This document shows, piece after piece, positions 1 to 12,300 of a stretch of 64,000 nucleotides of DNA; positions within the stretch are counted from its first letter, which is position 1; each line of letters begins with the position of its first letter. Made by a program: the position numbers and the translations under genes. The notes beneath the pieces were generated by a model. It saw only the letters and a list, made by a program, of their open reading frames with translations. It made no database searches and was not told the DNA's origin. The stretch covers positions 22,862,765 to 22,926,764 of the forward strand of contig NC_135369.1 in assembly GCF_049243985.1 (NCBI RefSeq), in the 5' to 3' direction. This DNA comes from Paroedura picta (taxonomy: Eukaryota > Chordata > Lepidosauria > Squamata > Gekkonidae).

Positions 1-494
1 TGGACAGTAGCAGGGACTGACCCAGGCAGAGCACGGAATCATAACTGGTGCCTGAAACTGTTATCCCAAACAAAATAGAGCTAGATACTCACAAAGGTTG
101 TTCTGTGTTCTCTTCTTCCAGAACTTCCTGGAGAGAAAAAGAAAAAAACTTATCTCTGATCCAAACTCCAGAGACCATTGGGATTTATGTCTGGACTGTG
201 CACTCTAAGATGCTCATACTCCACACCAAAATAGTCCAAAATTCCTGGTGCAGCCCATCCCCATGGCACAATGAAAATGGGCATACTTGCATCACTGTTA
301 TTCTCTTTCCCAAACTAACTTTCACTGCTGAAGGTCACCATTTGTCCGAAACCTGCATGTTTTCTGCCATGATTTAGTAATTTGCCATGCATAAGCGTAG
401 CAAGGGACTTCCCAAGGAGGGACTCCCTTTGTAGCTCTCAGAGGACACCATATATGATAGCATATTATTGACATTTCTTTTAGAGTTTCCAGGT

Positions 495-895
495 CCCTCC
501 CCGACCATCTGTGTGGGATGTAGAGTTTCCAGATCCATGTTGGTTGAATGCCTGGAGATTTGGGAAGGAGCCTGCGGAGGACAGGGACCTCAGAGGGGTA
601 GAATGCCCTAGAGACCACCTTCCAAAGCACCAATTTTCTCCAGGGGAACTGATCTCTATGGTCTGGAGATAAGCTGGTCCCACATGGAGGCTGCTATACC
701 TATATTTACAGGTATTGTCTAAAACAGGGTTTCTCAACCAAGGTGGAATTTGGGAAGGGAAGGGATTCCACAGGGCCTAATACCATAGAGTCCACCTTCT
801 AAAGCAGCCATGAACTGATATCCGCCACCAGGAGATCAGTTGCAATAGTGGGAGATCTCCAGCCAGCTCCTGGCAACCCAGTGTGGAGCAAGAGA
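495..895. repeat. Two adjoining copies of the GGTTGCC-ended dispersed repeat
   Basis: Two diverged, partly overlapping copies share the core words TCCACCTTCYAAAGCA, GGGGAACTGATCTC and GGAGATC seen in the copies near 47.6, 51.3, 52.2, 57.2 and 63.8 kb. The second ends in a CTGGCAACCC-type sequence near 875. Nothing coding is seen in 1-920 apart from this. Confidence 0.5.
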
Positions 896-948
896 GCAGC
901 AAATGCTCTCTAGCCACTCCCCTAAGGCCTCGCTGAGAGTCCTCCTAC

Positions 949-2367
949 CTTGCTGCATGTCTCCCCCAGGTTCTCCTGCTGCTCCTTGATGCCTGACTTC
1001 TCAGCCATCTCTGTCGCTGCCTTCTCCTCAGCGGGCTGAAGCGGCAGTTCTTGATTGGCGGTGTGGTTGCCAGGCCCCACTTTGCTTTCCTTTGGCTTCT
1101 TTTGCCCTTCGCTTGCCTCTCCCCCCAAGCCAGCGGTCAGAGGAGCGGCAGGGCCCCATTCAGGACTGGTGCTGGCTTCATCGGTGGTCCGGGCAGGAGA
1201 TGGGTGGGCCTGTCGCCTAGCGTGGTGGCCGAGGGCACCGTTCCCTGAGGCCGAGGGCCGCGCCGGCCTCCTTCGCCCGCGTGAAGCCTTCTCCTCCTTC
1301 CCCTCAGCTGCCTCCGGAAAGGACCCAGGAGAGCTGGCTTTGCTGCTGGAACCTTTCGAATCAGACCCATCGGTGCTGGAGGGTTTGCTAGCCAAGGCAG
1401 CCTCCGGGGGCTTCCAGCCCAGAGAACAGAGGCTGGACGGGCTCATCACTTGGCGGGTGATCTCATTGAGGAACTGAGAAAAACGGACTTTCTCTTCCGA
1501 CAGCTTCTTCCGTCCCGTGTGGGCCGACCTCTGGGGCACGCTCAGATCCAGGCTGCTCGGGGGGTGCTTCTTCCACTGCAGAGGACCGGCAGGCCCCAGA
1601 GGAGCGGGAGACTCTGTTTCCATCGAGCGGACAGTGATGGTCTCGATGGACTTGGCCTTCCACAGTCGGTCGCCTCTGGCAGCTGCCCTGTTCTTCAAGA
1701 TCCCTTTGCTGGGTCCCGAAGTCCCCGTTTGGCGAGGCTGCCGCGGGGCGAGGATTTCGGCTTGCTCGTTGAACATGAGGCTGCGCTCCAGGCCGGGCGG
1801 CTCGTAAAGTTCTCTGTCGAGACTGTCGGTTTGGCCTGCCAGCGACTGGGCTTCCTGTCGTCCCCGGCGACGGGCCAGCCGTTCAGCGTTCTTGTTTTGG
1901 CTTTTCCTGAGGCCAACCAAGGAGCTGGACGGCTCTTCTGCCTTGCAGGCCGCTTCCCGATCCCGGCCGTGGCGGGAAGCGCTGGCTTCGCTTGAAATGT
2001 CCAGGCAGGACTGAGAATGCTGAGAGTGAGGCCTGGCCTTCAGGAAGGCCTCCTTGTTAAAACTGGCTTCTGAAGACCAGGACGTTGAGGAAGTGGAGGC
2101 CGTGGGGGAAGACCACGAGAAGGTGGAAAAGCGATCGCTGCGGCCGTCCGTCCACTGCTGGTGGCAGTTCCGTAGGGCCACATCGGGACCCCCCTTCCCC
2201 TCTTTGCCCGACTGGACGGGCGTGAAGAACTTCTCCATGACTTGTAGCTTACCAGCCGGCACTTCCACACCTCCACCATGATCTCCCTCCCACCGGATCG
2301 GAGCAAAAGCCCCTGCCTCTTCCTGGGCTTTCTTGTGGGACTTTCGGCGGATGGCCGATGCACTCAT
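949..2367 (-). CDS. Unrecognised gene, large 5' coding exon (partial)
   Basis: I do not recognise this protein. An open frame starts at ATG 2367-2365 and codes about 473 residues before a good donor (AAG|GTAGGA) at 949/948; reading on past the donor meets a stop within about ten codons, so the gene should splice to exons further left or outside the window. The product is hydrophilic, rich in Ser, Arg, Glu and Ala, with no signal peptide or membrane segment. The start is basic (RRKSHKKAQEE). A central basic stretch (GILKNRAAARGDRLWKAKS) precedes KVRFSQFLNEITRQ, whose KVRF fits the RVxF docking motif for protein phosphatase 1. An AT-rich TTAAATAA lies about 55 bp upstream. In human the neighbour of CDCA5 on this side is NAALADL1, which this is not. 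It may be a lineage-variable disordered or cytoskeletal protein; that is inference. Confidence 0.6.
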
Positions 2368-2414
2368 CCTAGAGGCTTGGGCTAAGTTCGTCTGTTGCTA
2401 AACATCGTCTCTCT

Positions 2415-2432
2415 TCTGCGCTTATTTAACCA
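2415..2432 (-). promoter_or_regulatory. Possible TATA-like element of the leftmost gene
   Basis: Read on the minus strand, GGTTAAATAAGCG lies about 55 bp before the ATG at 2367. It is the only AT-rich motif in an otherwise GC-balanced upstream stretch. Position suits a TATA box with a short 5' leader; there is no other support. Confidence 0.25.
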
Positions 2433-2814
2433 CGCAGGCCGGTCCAGTAGAGCAGAAAATGAGTATGCCAATATAATGAGCACTGGAGCATCAGACTGAG
2501 TAAAGAGAAGCCGCCTGAGCTGTTTGCGTAATTTGCTCTGCCTTCCCTGCCCCTCCTCAAAGTGTCACATTTTTAATGCAATAGCGTTGCGGAGTGGAAT
2601 TATTCTATTTCCTTTGTACACTGATGTCCACCTTTCCTCCTTACCCCAGCAGAAGGCTGCAGGCATGAAGGCGTCTCCCTTCGGATAAACCCAGACTTGC
2701 TTGACTTCAGCATGGTTGCTGCGTCACTTGCTTGCAGACCACTCTCTGGAATTAGGACAAGGAACACTAAGGGTTTTCAGGGACCTGACCATCAGCTGGG
2801 ACTTGGCCAAGATG

Positions 2815-2985
2815 GCCCAGGCTAGCCCAATCTCACCGGATCGCAAAAGCTAAGCAGGGTGTGGCCTGGCGAGTCCTTGGATGGGAAACCCCCAAGGAAG
2901 TCCAGAGTTGCAATGCAGAGGCAGGCAAAGGCGAACACCCCGTCAATCTCTTGTTTCAAAAACCCTATGAGGTCATTGCAACTTT
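2815..2985 (+). mobile_element. 5S rRNA-derived SINE, sense copy
   Basis: The head reads like the internal part of 5S rRNA: GGATCGCAAAAGCTAAGCAG, then TTGGATGGGAAACC, matching the 5S words GAAGCTAAGCAGGGT and TTGGATGGGAGACC. It continues into a non-5S body (AGAGTTGCAATGCAGAGGCA). The pattern fits 5S-derived SINEs widespread in lizards. The head is diverged, so it is an insertion, not a 5S gene. Confidence 0.6.
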
Positions 2986-3513
2986 ACCCAGCAAGCGATG
3001 GCAGAGGAAACATTCAAGGCCCCTCTTATTCCAAGTCAGATCAAGGGCCCACCTTGCAATTTGTTGTCTTCTTCCACCCAGACCACACTATGCCTCGTGG
3101 CATTTAGTCCATAAGATCTCCCGCCCGCCCCCCAACGCTCAGGGACATCTTAGGGAGCTGATGGGGGTGAGGAGGTAAGATGGGCCTTCTTCAGTTCCTC
3201 CTGGCACTTCATGGAATCCAGTGCATACCCAGGAAGACTGAGGTGCCATGATTTGCACCGTCTGCTCCTCTGACACCCTGAAGCTGGTGAGGATTTGTTG
3301 AGTGGCTGATAACAAAGCGAAAGGCCATAAAAGGTTGCTTTAAGGAAAACGACCAACAACATGTTGGCTTTTAAAGCAGAGCAGCCTCACAGAGTAGAGG
3401 CTTCAGCCACGCGCAGTGCGGGTGAGGCTTAAGCATTGATTCTGGCTGTAAGAAGATCTTTGAGATGGAAGACACCTTTGAGATGGACACCGGATGGAAG
3501 TAGACTGGTCAGG

Positions 3514-3797
3514 AGGAAGAAGAAGAGTTGGTTCTTCTATGCTGCTTTTCTTTACCCAAAGGAGTCTCAAAGTGGCTTACAGCCGCCTTCCCTTTCCTCT
3601 CCCCACAACAGACACCCTGTGAGGTGGGTGAGGCTGAGAGAGCCCTGATATCACTGCTCAGTCAGAACAGCTTTATCAGGGCTGTAGCCAGCCCACGGTC
3701 CCCCAGCTGGCTGCATGTGGGGGAGCGGGGAATCAAATCCAGCTGGCCAGATTAGAAGTCCGCACTCCTAACCACTACACCAAACTGGCTCTCTGGA
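3514..3797 (-). mobile_element. tRNA-derived SINE with CTT tail (family A)
   Basis: On the minus strand it begins with an A-box-like GTGTAGTGGTTAGGAGTG and a degenerate B box, runs through the family's GCTGGGGGACC, TCAGCCTCACC and GTCTGTTGTGGGGAGAGG words, and ends in a CTT-rich tail at 3514. Nine copies of this family are seen in the window. Confidence 0.75.
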
Positions 3798-4563
3798 GTG
3801 TTATAGTTTGTAGATAGACTTGGGAGAGAGCTTTAGAGAAATACAGCACACATACACCCCGCCCCCCAGATCGGTATATTGCTGACAGAGCTTTTCCTGG
3901 CCTCCAGTGACAAGAAGCTGCAAAAAATATTGAACCGTCATAGCCGCATAAACAGATTACAATAGGCCTGTATACATTAACTGGCAAAACTGGTCTTTTT
4001 AGCCAGACTTTGTAGGCGGAAGTCTGCGGAGCGGAACTCCTGTCACTTCAAACCATCCTTCTTCGAGGGCCCAGCCCAGCCAAATCACCAGAAGCCTTTT
4101 GATCAAACTGGAACTCCCCCTCCCCTCTCCCGGGCCGGGTTGGCAGAGATCAAAGTATCCAGTTCAGAGATCAATGGTTTGGCCCTCCTCACCACAAGCG
4201 AGGAGACCTCAAGGTCACGCCTGGCCTCGCCCTGCAGCTGATTGCCTGTGACTGGCAGGAAATCAATTTGATTGTGATACATTAAATCAGAAGAGAAATT
4301 ACCATAATCAGCTGACGCCCAATAGGGGAGGCTGCCCATCTCAACCCCCCCTGTACCCCAGCTAAAGTCTTTCACCCACAAATGATTCAGCCCTGACTGC
4401 AGGACCTGCACCGTTCACCCCTGGAGGCCACTGCACCTAGAGACAGGGGCACCGAGCAAATCCATGGAAGCAGGACATTCTAAACTACGGTTTGCCTGTT
4501 GTACTTGTGGGACCTGAGCTTTGGCTTGCTGCAACATCTGAACCAAACTTTGCTCTCTAGTGC

Positions 4564-4625
4564 AGGGGTAGTCAACCTGTGGTCCTCCATGGACTACAAT
4601 TCCCATGTGCCCCATAGTGCATCTC
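4564..4625 (+). mobile_element. hAT-type MITE fragment (CAGGGGTAGTCAA family)
   Basis: It starts CAGGGGTAGTCAACCTGTGG and contains the family core GGACTACAATTCCCATG. The right inverted end is missing or degenerate, so this is a partial copy of the short element seen complete at 32894 and 36218. Confidence 0.5.
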
Positions 4626-5447
4626 AGCTCTCCTTGACAGCTGCAATATTTGCAGTATTCTCCAGATCCTGAGCAGGGGCACCAAATGTAATAGATGCTC
4701 ACTAAAATGTGGCACAGCTTGCAGCATGACGGACTCTAAGCGAGGGGGAGGGCAGATGAGTACGTAACGTGATTTAAAATCCATTTTTATTACCGACGCT
4801 TTGTACCAACATGCTGGTTTCTCAAAAGCACGCCATGCATGGATTATGCACAAGGCCTGGGCAAAAAGAACAGCGCAGGTTTCAAAGATTTTTAATAAGC
4901 CATTCCAGTAATAAGATTTGAAATCCAAACACCCTTTCACCAGCTTGCCTTTATAACTTTGCCCTGAGTCTTCTGTGACTTTTGCTAGCTTACGTAGCAC
5001 CCCCCATCCCTTATCATGAGGAACAAGCTGTCCAAAACCTATGCATAAAGCAAACAGTGATCAGAAAGACTGAAAACTAACTTGCATGATTGTGTTAATG
5101 CTTTTCCCCACTCAAAGAAGGCAATGAAACCATGAGGGAAGTATCCCTATAATTCGGCTTTCATACTGTGAGACACAAAATACTAGGGAAAAGGGTTCTT
5201 GTAGGAAGGGATAACATGGATCCAGTGGATCAGTTCTGCTAAATGGCAGTACTTCATTCAAGCACAAGAGGTTCTCCAGAAAAAGGGGGAAACGTGGGAT
5301 CCAAACCACATTCACTGAAAAAACAAATTCATCTATAAACATCTAGATGGTGGCAAAACAGAGGAGGTCTAGCTTGTTTTCTTTTTTGTGCTCCTAAGCA
5401 GGCAACATATGAATTCCTAGAAAGCCAGTGAAGAAAAACAAACCAGT

Positions 5448-5471
5448 GAACACACACACAGACACACACAA
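5448..5471. repeat. (CA)n microsatellite
   Basis: About 24 bp of CA dinucleotides with one interruption. The rest of 4630-6310 shows no coding exon I can support. Confidence 0.7.
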
Positions 5472-6313
5472 CAAACATACTGGGCGGGAGTTGCTTTATA
5501 CATTGCCACACGTTTTGAAAATAGCACAATTCTACACCTGCCATCTGTAAAAAGAGGCAAGAACCCAGCTATGAGTTCTTCAGAAAAATAAAATACAGTT
5601 GAATAGATGAAACTAAGAGCAAAACAACACAATATACTGGGGATGCAAGACTGGATCTCCCAAAATGACCACAGGGACTAGCAGATGAAGAGGATCACTC
5701 TCCTCTGCCTCAGAAGTCAGCCCTCCTGGAATGATTAGCCCCAGTAGGTAAAATAGGACAGGCACAATCCAGATGTGTACCTTGCTAGTAGAACTTGAGA
5801 GGGAGGCTAGATAGAGAAAATATCTGGGAAAATCCACACACTCTCCTATACAGTGTCCCTGTTCCAAACAATGTCTACTTTTACAGTTAAAAGGCATGCT
5901 GGGAAAGGCAACCATCGATTTCCCCAATACAGTGTCACATGACCCTAATTGAGAACAGAAATATAACACCAACTCTGCTGTTCGTTCCAAATAAGCAAAA
6001 TGTTTTATGCGGGGGTGTGACATGTTTCAGGAAGTGTTATGCTGGAACACAACCAGTAATTCCTCCTCTCCCCCTGCTCATATACTATGGCTACGGCCTC
6101 TGTCACAGCTAGAGAAATCCAAAAAGCTGTGCAGCTGGACCTGCATGACGTCCTGATGTTTTACTGCCATCTACGAAACAGCTGGCGAGTCCTTCTGAAA
6201 GCGAAGAGACTTTGCTCTTTCAAGCTCAGGTGCGATCTGGGCAAGTCCTGTGTCTATATGTACAAAGAGCACTCCAGTGACTGGGGAACTGAGTTCCAGT
6301 GGAAGCAGCATCT

Positions 6314-9300
6314 TCATTCCACGTGAAGGTCAAACCTCTCTGCTTCTTCAAACTCGGCATTCATCTGGGCGGCCCATTCATCCATCTCTGTCTTCTGAAA
6401 AAGGCAAGAAAGGACACGTTTGCTAGAAAGGTAGTCCTAGCCAGCTGAGTTCGGAATGATGACTGGTTTCTGCTCTATTTGCTTCTGGATCCCTGTCGCC
6501 TCCTTTCCCGCAACCGCTCCATGCATTTAGAAATACAGAGCTGGAAGGGACTTCAAGAGTCAGCTAGTCCAACCTGCTGCGTAAGGCAGGAAGTTCCTTC
6601 CCACACACACATGTACTTCCCCACTGACCCCACTCTATGCCCAAAGGAAGGCAAAAAACCTCCAGCATCCTTGACCCAACCTGGCCTGGAGGAAAATTCC
6701 TTTCTGATCCCAAAGTGGTGACTGACATTACCCTGGGTAATCTGAGAAAGGGCCATGAGAGCCAAAGACCAGCTCATCCCTTCCTGCTCTCCCTCTCACA
6801 ACCTGCCTGAATTCACAGAATCACCATTGCTATCAGAGGGCCATATAGCCACAAAAACTTCCAGGAGGGGAAAACGCACCACCTCTCAATTAACCTATTC
6901 CAAAGAGGAACAGTTCTGTCAGGAAGTTCTCTGACTAATGATATCCCTTTTCGGAACTGAGGACTTCTCGTCTCACTCTTTAAACCCAGCGGTTCTCATC
7001 CTGGGGGTCGGGACCCCTTTGGGAGTCGAATGACCCTTTCACAGGAGCCGCAGCAGGGCAAGCAGCTTGGCCAGGGGGGGCACCATCCAAACAACAGCCT
7101 TGTGGTATAGATCGAGATAGAGTGTTCACCTGTCTGAAACAGTGGAAAAGAGCGAGATCAGCATGGTGGGACAAGAGGCAGAGCTGAACGGAGAAACCCC
7201 GGGGAAAAAACCCAATTTATATACAATCATGAGCAATGGATCTTCACGCCATTGGTCAGTTCTGGTTTAATTTCCGTGAAAGAACCCTTGCATAATTTTA
7301 TGGTTGGGGGTCCCCACAACAGGAGGAACTGTATTAAAGGGTCGTGGCATTAGGAAGGTTGAGGACCACTGCTTTAACCACAATATCTTGGCTACTCTCA
7401 CGGGAATGATCCCTTGTGACCCCCTGCCTTGTAAAATCCTAAGCCAAAAAAAGGGCTGGGCTACCGGGGGTTATTCTCTCTAGCTCCATCACACAAGGAA
7501 TCCTTACGTTGAACTGTGGCACCTTCTTCTTCTTCCGTTTCTCCTTTACAAACGAGATGCCCGGGATGTCTGTGTCGGGCTCTTTGAGGACGCTGGATCC
7601 CAGAAGCGTGGCTGCCAACTTGGAGCTGGTCCCCATGTCCTCAGGAGGGACACTGTCTAGCCCTTCTGGAACCAGGAGTTTTTCGAAGCCGAAAAGCGTG
7701 CGTCGCTTGCCTGGGCCACAGTTAGGCGTGGATGTGTCTGAGAAGCTGGAGCCGGGGGACTCTCGGTCTTTCAGGAAGCTGTGGCTGAGGCTGACCTCTA
7801 GGCGGCTGTAAGATCGACGTACTCTCTTGGCCATGGCTGCATCCCGTTCCTCCTCAGGCAGGGACTCCTGGACTGTGGGGGTGTTGGTGGGAGACGGCAC
7901 ATCCGCTTCTCCAAGCAGGCCTCCTGCTTCAGAACCCAAAGAACGGCTTGGCGGGGAAGGCGTCCCCTTTGCTTTGGCGTCCCCCTTGCCTGGGCTTTCG
8001 CCCTTACTGTTCCCCACAGGGATGTTTTCCTTGTCTTCCTTAAAGGAGATCTGTAACAGTGAAGGGGAACCTTCAGCTAGAATATACAGCAAACTTGGGG
8101 GGCTCCCGTCATGAGGGACAGAGTCATGGTACAGTGGCAGGATACATGCTCTGCATGTTCCCAGCACCTCTATTTAGAGAGTCTCTAAAGCAGGAAAGTC
8201 CTCTCCCTGCCTGTGACTCTGGGGGGGCTGATATAAATCGTCTTCACTGGTTTTATTGTATTATTGAACTGCAACCACCCCAAGATGGCAACCACCCCAA
8301 GAAATGGAATTATAAATTGAAATTATAAAATAAATGCCAGTCATCTTGGTGAGCACAGGAGCTTCTGGCAGGGGCAAGAGAGGAAACGGCAACTGAGCCT
8401 CACCTGCAGAGACAGGAAGGCAAACTAGACAGCTTGGCCAGGCCCAGAGGTGTAAGTCCCTGGCCATGAACCCTGGGCCCTCAGGCTATGCTTCAATGAC
8501 CCGTCGGTTGAACCTCAGCCAACCCAAGATATATTGCTATTTTTGTCTATTTGGCCTTGTTGATATTGTATTTTTCTTCCATGGACACTTTGTATCCCTT
8601 CGGGGGAAGAAAAACCAGGTATAAATATTCCAAATGGAAATAAATAAGGTCAGGGGAAATACCTCCATTCATGCCCGCCAGTTTCTCAATGAAGGCCCCC
8701 CTGCACGGTGGGGAAAGCAAACATTTTGCAGAAGATGGGTTGCAATTCTTTTCCTCGGTAGAAAGTCTGCCAAATAGCCTTGCTGGGAAAGGGTGCTGAG
8801 TCTCAGGCTGTGGCATGGCGCTGCCTGTGGGGCTGATTCCGGCAGCTTTGTAAGATGGCAAATTTGGCGCACCTCCCCACCTTGCAGCTGCCCACCCTGC
8901 AGCTCACTCAGTGTGTTACAGCAACTACATGGTGGCGACAATATCATTGTGACCGAGAAAAGGGATTGGTTGCTGCCTGCCTCATTCTGAAGGTTCAAGA
9001 TTGGCAACCAAAGAAAACATCTTCAATTAAAATGCATGGATTGTCAGTAGCTCAGCAGGATCTGAGGCTGAAGTCTTTCCCATCTCCTGCTAGCTGATTC
9101 TTCTTATGGGAGGTGCCAGAGACCAAACATGGGATCTTTGGCCTATTAGATGCCTCACCCCTGATGCCACTGGTGAACTGCCTGAAACCTCCCTTCAGTT
9201 CAGAGGCTGGCCAGAAGGAAAGTTCACAGCACAGCCTCCCACCACCGCCTTTGCTCTGGCAGGATTAGACCTTGGCACTCCTGGGGGCCCTAGGATCCTG

Positions 9301-12300
9301 AAGTTTCTGGGAAATTAAGTCTTCTCCCTGAGTGCAAATATGTATACCTCAGCACCAAGGAGTTCAAACTTCTTGCAGAGAAACAAACTGGCATTACTTT
9401 GTTTGAGGAAGAAACTTCTGGATCTCCATAGGAGTCCCTCCCTAGCACTGCGAGACTCCAGCCATTGGAAATGGAAACAGTGACAAAAGGCAAGCTTGGT
9501 TTCAGGGGAATCTCCCACAGCACGCTTTCTGGAACTTACAAATGGGTGGCTCTAGCTTCCTCCGTATATATATTTGCTCAACAATTCAAATTTTCCTTTT
9601 CCAAAGAATTAGGTGACACTCGGAAGGCAATTCTTTTACTAAATGCTTCTGAATAACTGCTTTTGCCCTCCATTTCCGAAGGGCAGAGATACTTGTTAGC
9701 AAACTCTGTGATGTGTTCCACACTTGTACCATTCTGAAAACTCATTTGGCTCCTCGGCAAGCAGAGACCAAGACGGTTGCCTGGGAGCTAAAAGGTATAG
9801 ATGGTGCCCACGGCTATTATAAGTATAGATAACCATGCAAGGCATATATGAAGCACAAATCTAGAGAGGATGCTTACCCGAGGACTGCGGCGGGGGGTTA
9901 CGGTGGACTCTTTTACCTGAGTTGGCAGGGGGAGGAAAGAAAAAAAAACATTTCACATTCAGTGTTCAAAGTATATTATCTTTTAATGCACATATTACCT
10001 TTCACTCCTTCCAATGACACCGTAAGATAGGCCAATATTACCTCCATATTGCAAATGAGTGACTGAGAGTGACTGAACTTGCCCAAAGCCACTCAGAACT
10101 GAGATCTAACCTCCTGAATCACCGTTCGACTTCTTAGCTGCTTTGCTACACTGACTGATGATGTAATACGGCAACACTGAATCAACAGCAAACTTTACGC
10201 AGAAGAACAGAGGCAACAGAGCTGTTAAGGCAGAAAGTCCTCATGGTCTGGAAGTCCCCTGCTAGAGATCTTCTCTGGTTTGCCCAGATCTACAGAATCG
10301 ACTTCAGCAAATTGACTCACTCCTGGGTGATGCCAGAGACAACCAAATCAGAAGTTTGGATCAGCTCAATAACAACTATTTTGTAGGTGACAGGCCCAAA
10401 TTGCTATAAAGACAGCACTGAAACACCTCATGTAGCTTATCGCTACATGGTTTGATGGGGAGATTTGGTCTCTTTAGCCTGAAGAGGAGATAACTGAGAG
10501 GGGATCTGATAACCATCTTCAAGTATTTAAAAGGCTGCTATATGGAGGATGGAACAGAGTTGTTCTCCCTTGCCTCAGAGGGACTGAGCAGAACCAATGG
10601 GATGAAATTAATCAACAGAAATTCCATCTAAACATCCTGACAGACAGAGCGGTTTCTCAGTGGAACAGGCTTCCTTGGGAGGTGGTGGGTTCTCCATCTT
10701 TGGAAATTTTTAAACAGAGGCTGGATAGCCAACTGATGGAGAGGCTGATTCTGTGAAGGCAAAGGGGTGGCAGGTTACAGTGGATGAGCAATAGGGTTTG
10801 TTAGTCTCCTGCATTGTGTGGGGAGTTGGACTAGATCGGTGGTCCCCAACCACCGGTCCGTGGCCTGGTGCCGGCAAGCTTCTTACTGTGGGAGGGGGGA
10901 GAGGGAAGCAGGGCCGTGCATGCACCATGCGTGGCCAAAAATGCGCATGCGCGGCACTTTCACGCATGTACGTTTTCGGCCGCGCATGCGTGGCCAAGCA
11001 ATCACCCTCCTTGCTGCCGCCAGTCCCCAGCCTCAAAAAGGTTGGGGACCACTGGACTAGATGATCTAGAGCATCCCTTCCAACTGTTATTCTATTATTC
11101 TAAGTAACTTTCCACAAATTGTCAAGCCCCCGATGGGAAAATCCATTATCCAGAATTGACAATGAAATGGAGACCTCTGACCTAAGAAGATGTAAGTAAG
11201 TCACCCTGGCTCTTTGACTGAGATACGGATATGTTCTCATGAGAAGGATGGTTCACAGCACACCGCACCACCATTTCCTGGTGAGCCACACTGGAGCAAC
11301 TGAGTGGGCTGCTGCTTCTGAGCAAGGACATCTTCAAATCACTTCACTTGCCCAGTTTGAAGATTCAGATCCAGTCCCTTCCAGATTTGTGACTTGGTCC
11401 CTTCACCGCTATGCTCTCACAGAATGCAAACCATAATAAAACTAGTGAAATTAACAGTTATGCATTCTTATAATACTGAGGGTCGGCAACCTACGATTCA
11501 ATTTAAAATAAAAGAGGACTATCTCCCAAGATAAATTCCAATAACAGGCACATGTGATTATGACCTGCATGTATGTTGGATGCACTATGCACAAGTCATG
11601 TAAGCCTCTTTAAAAAACACACAGAAACATTTCTTTTTCAAGACAATTAAAAATACAGAGTCTGTTCCATTTTCTGCAACTGGTCACCTTAAAGACTGGA
11701 GGAAACCAACATATACAGTGTGTGTGTGTGTATATATATGCAAGCATATATACACACATACTATATATATATATATAATGGACCCTATGTGATCGCTGGT
11801 AATTAAAGGTGTGCCCTAGATCTAAACTGATCAGGTTATATACAATAAATTCACAGATAAGCCTGCGCCACAAGAAAACTGATCCACATACCTGCCGATT
11901 ACGTGGCATGATCTTTTTCAGGGTTATTGGCCTCATTGCAAATGGTACTGGAATCTGCAGGGATGACAGACGACAACACAGGTGAGATGAGAAAGGGAAT
12001 CCTTTCCAGTCTACTTTGCCTAATACAGATGTTTAGCCCAGACTACAGTCCTGTAGTATGGGTATTATAGCTGGGTCACAGATCATACTTAACCTCCACT
12101 CCCACACACCAAATGTATATAAGAATGGTGGGGAAAAAGGAAAAGGAGACTTTTTTTACTTACTGGGCTGCCCACCATCTTTCTCACCAACAAGCGGGGC
12201 TTCCCCTGGGACACTGGTTGAACAGCAGATGACATGTTCCTTTCAGACCTGCGCCTTGGAGGAAAGGAAACAGCATCTGGGGGAAAAGGAAGACAAAAGA

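Noticed and set aside
1055-1995. Plus-strand frames of 140 and 181 codons
   Set aside because: Shadows of the GC-rich minus-strand exon at 949-2367.
2830-2900. 5S rRNA gene
   Set aside because: Only diverged pieces of 5S are present and they run into a SINE body.
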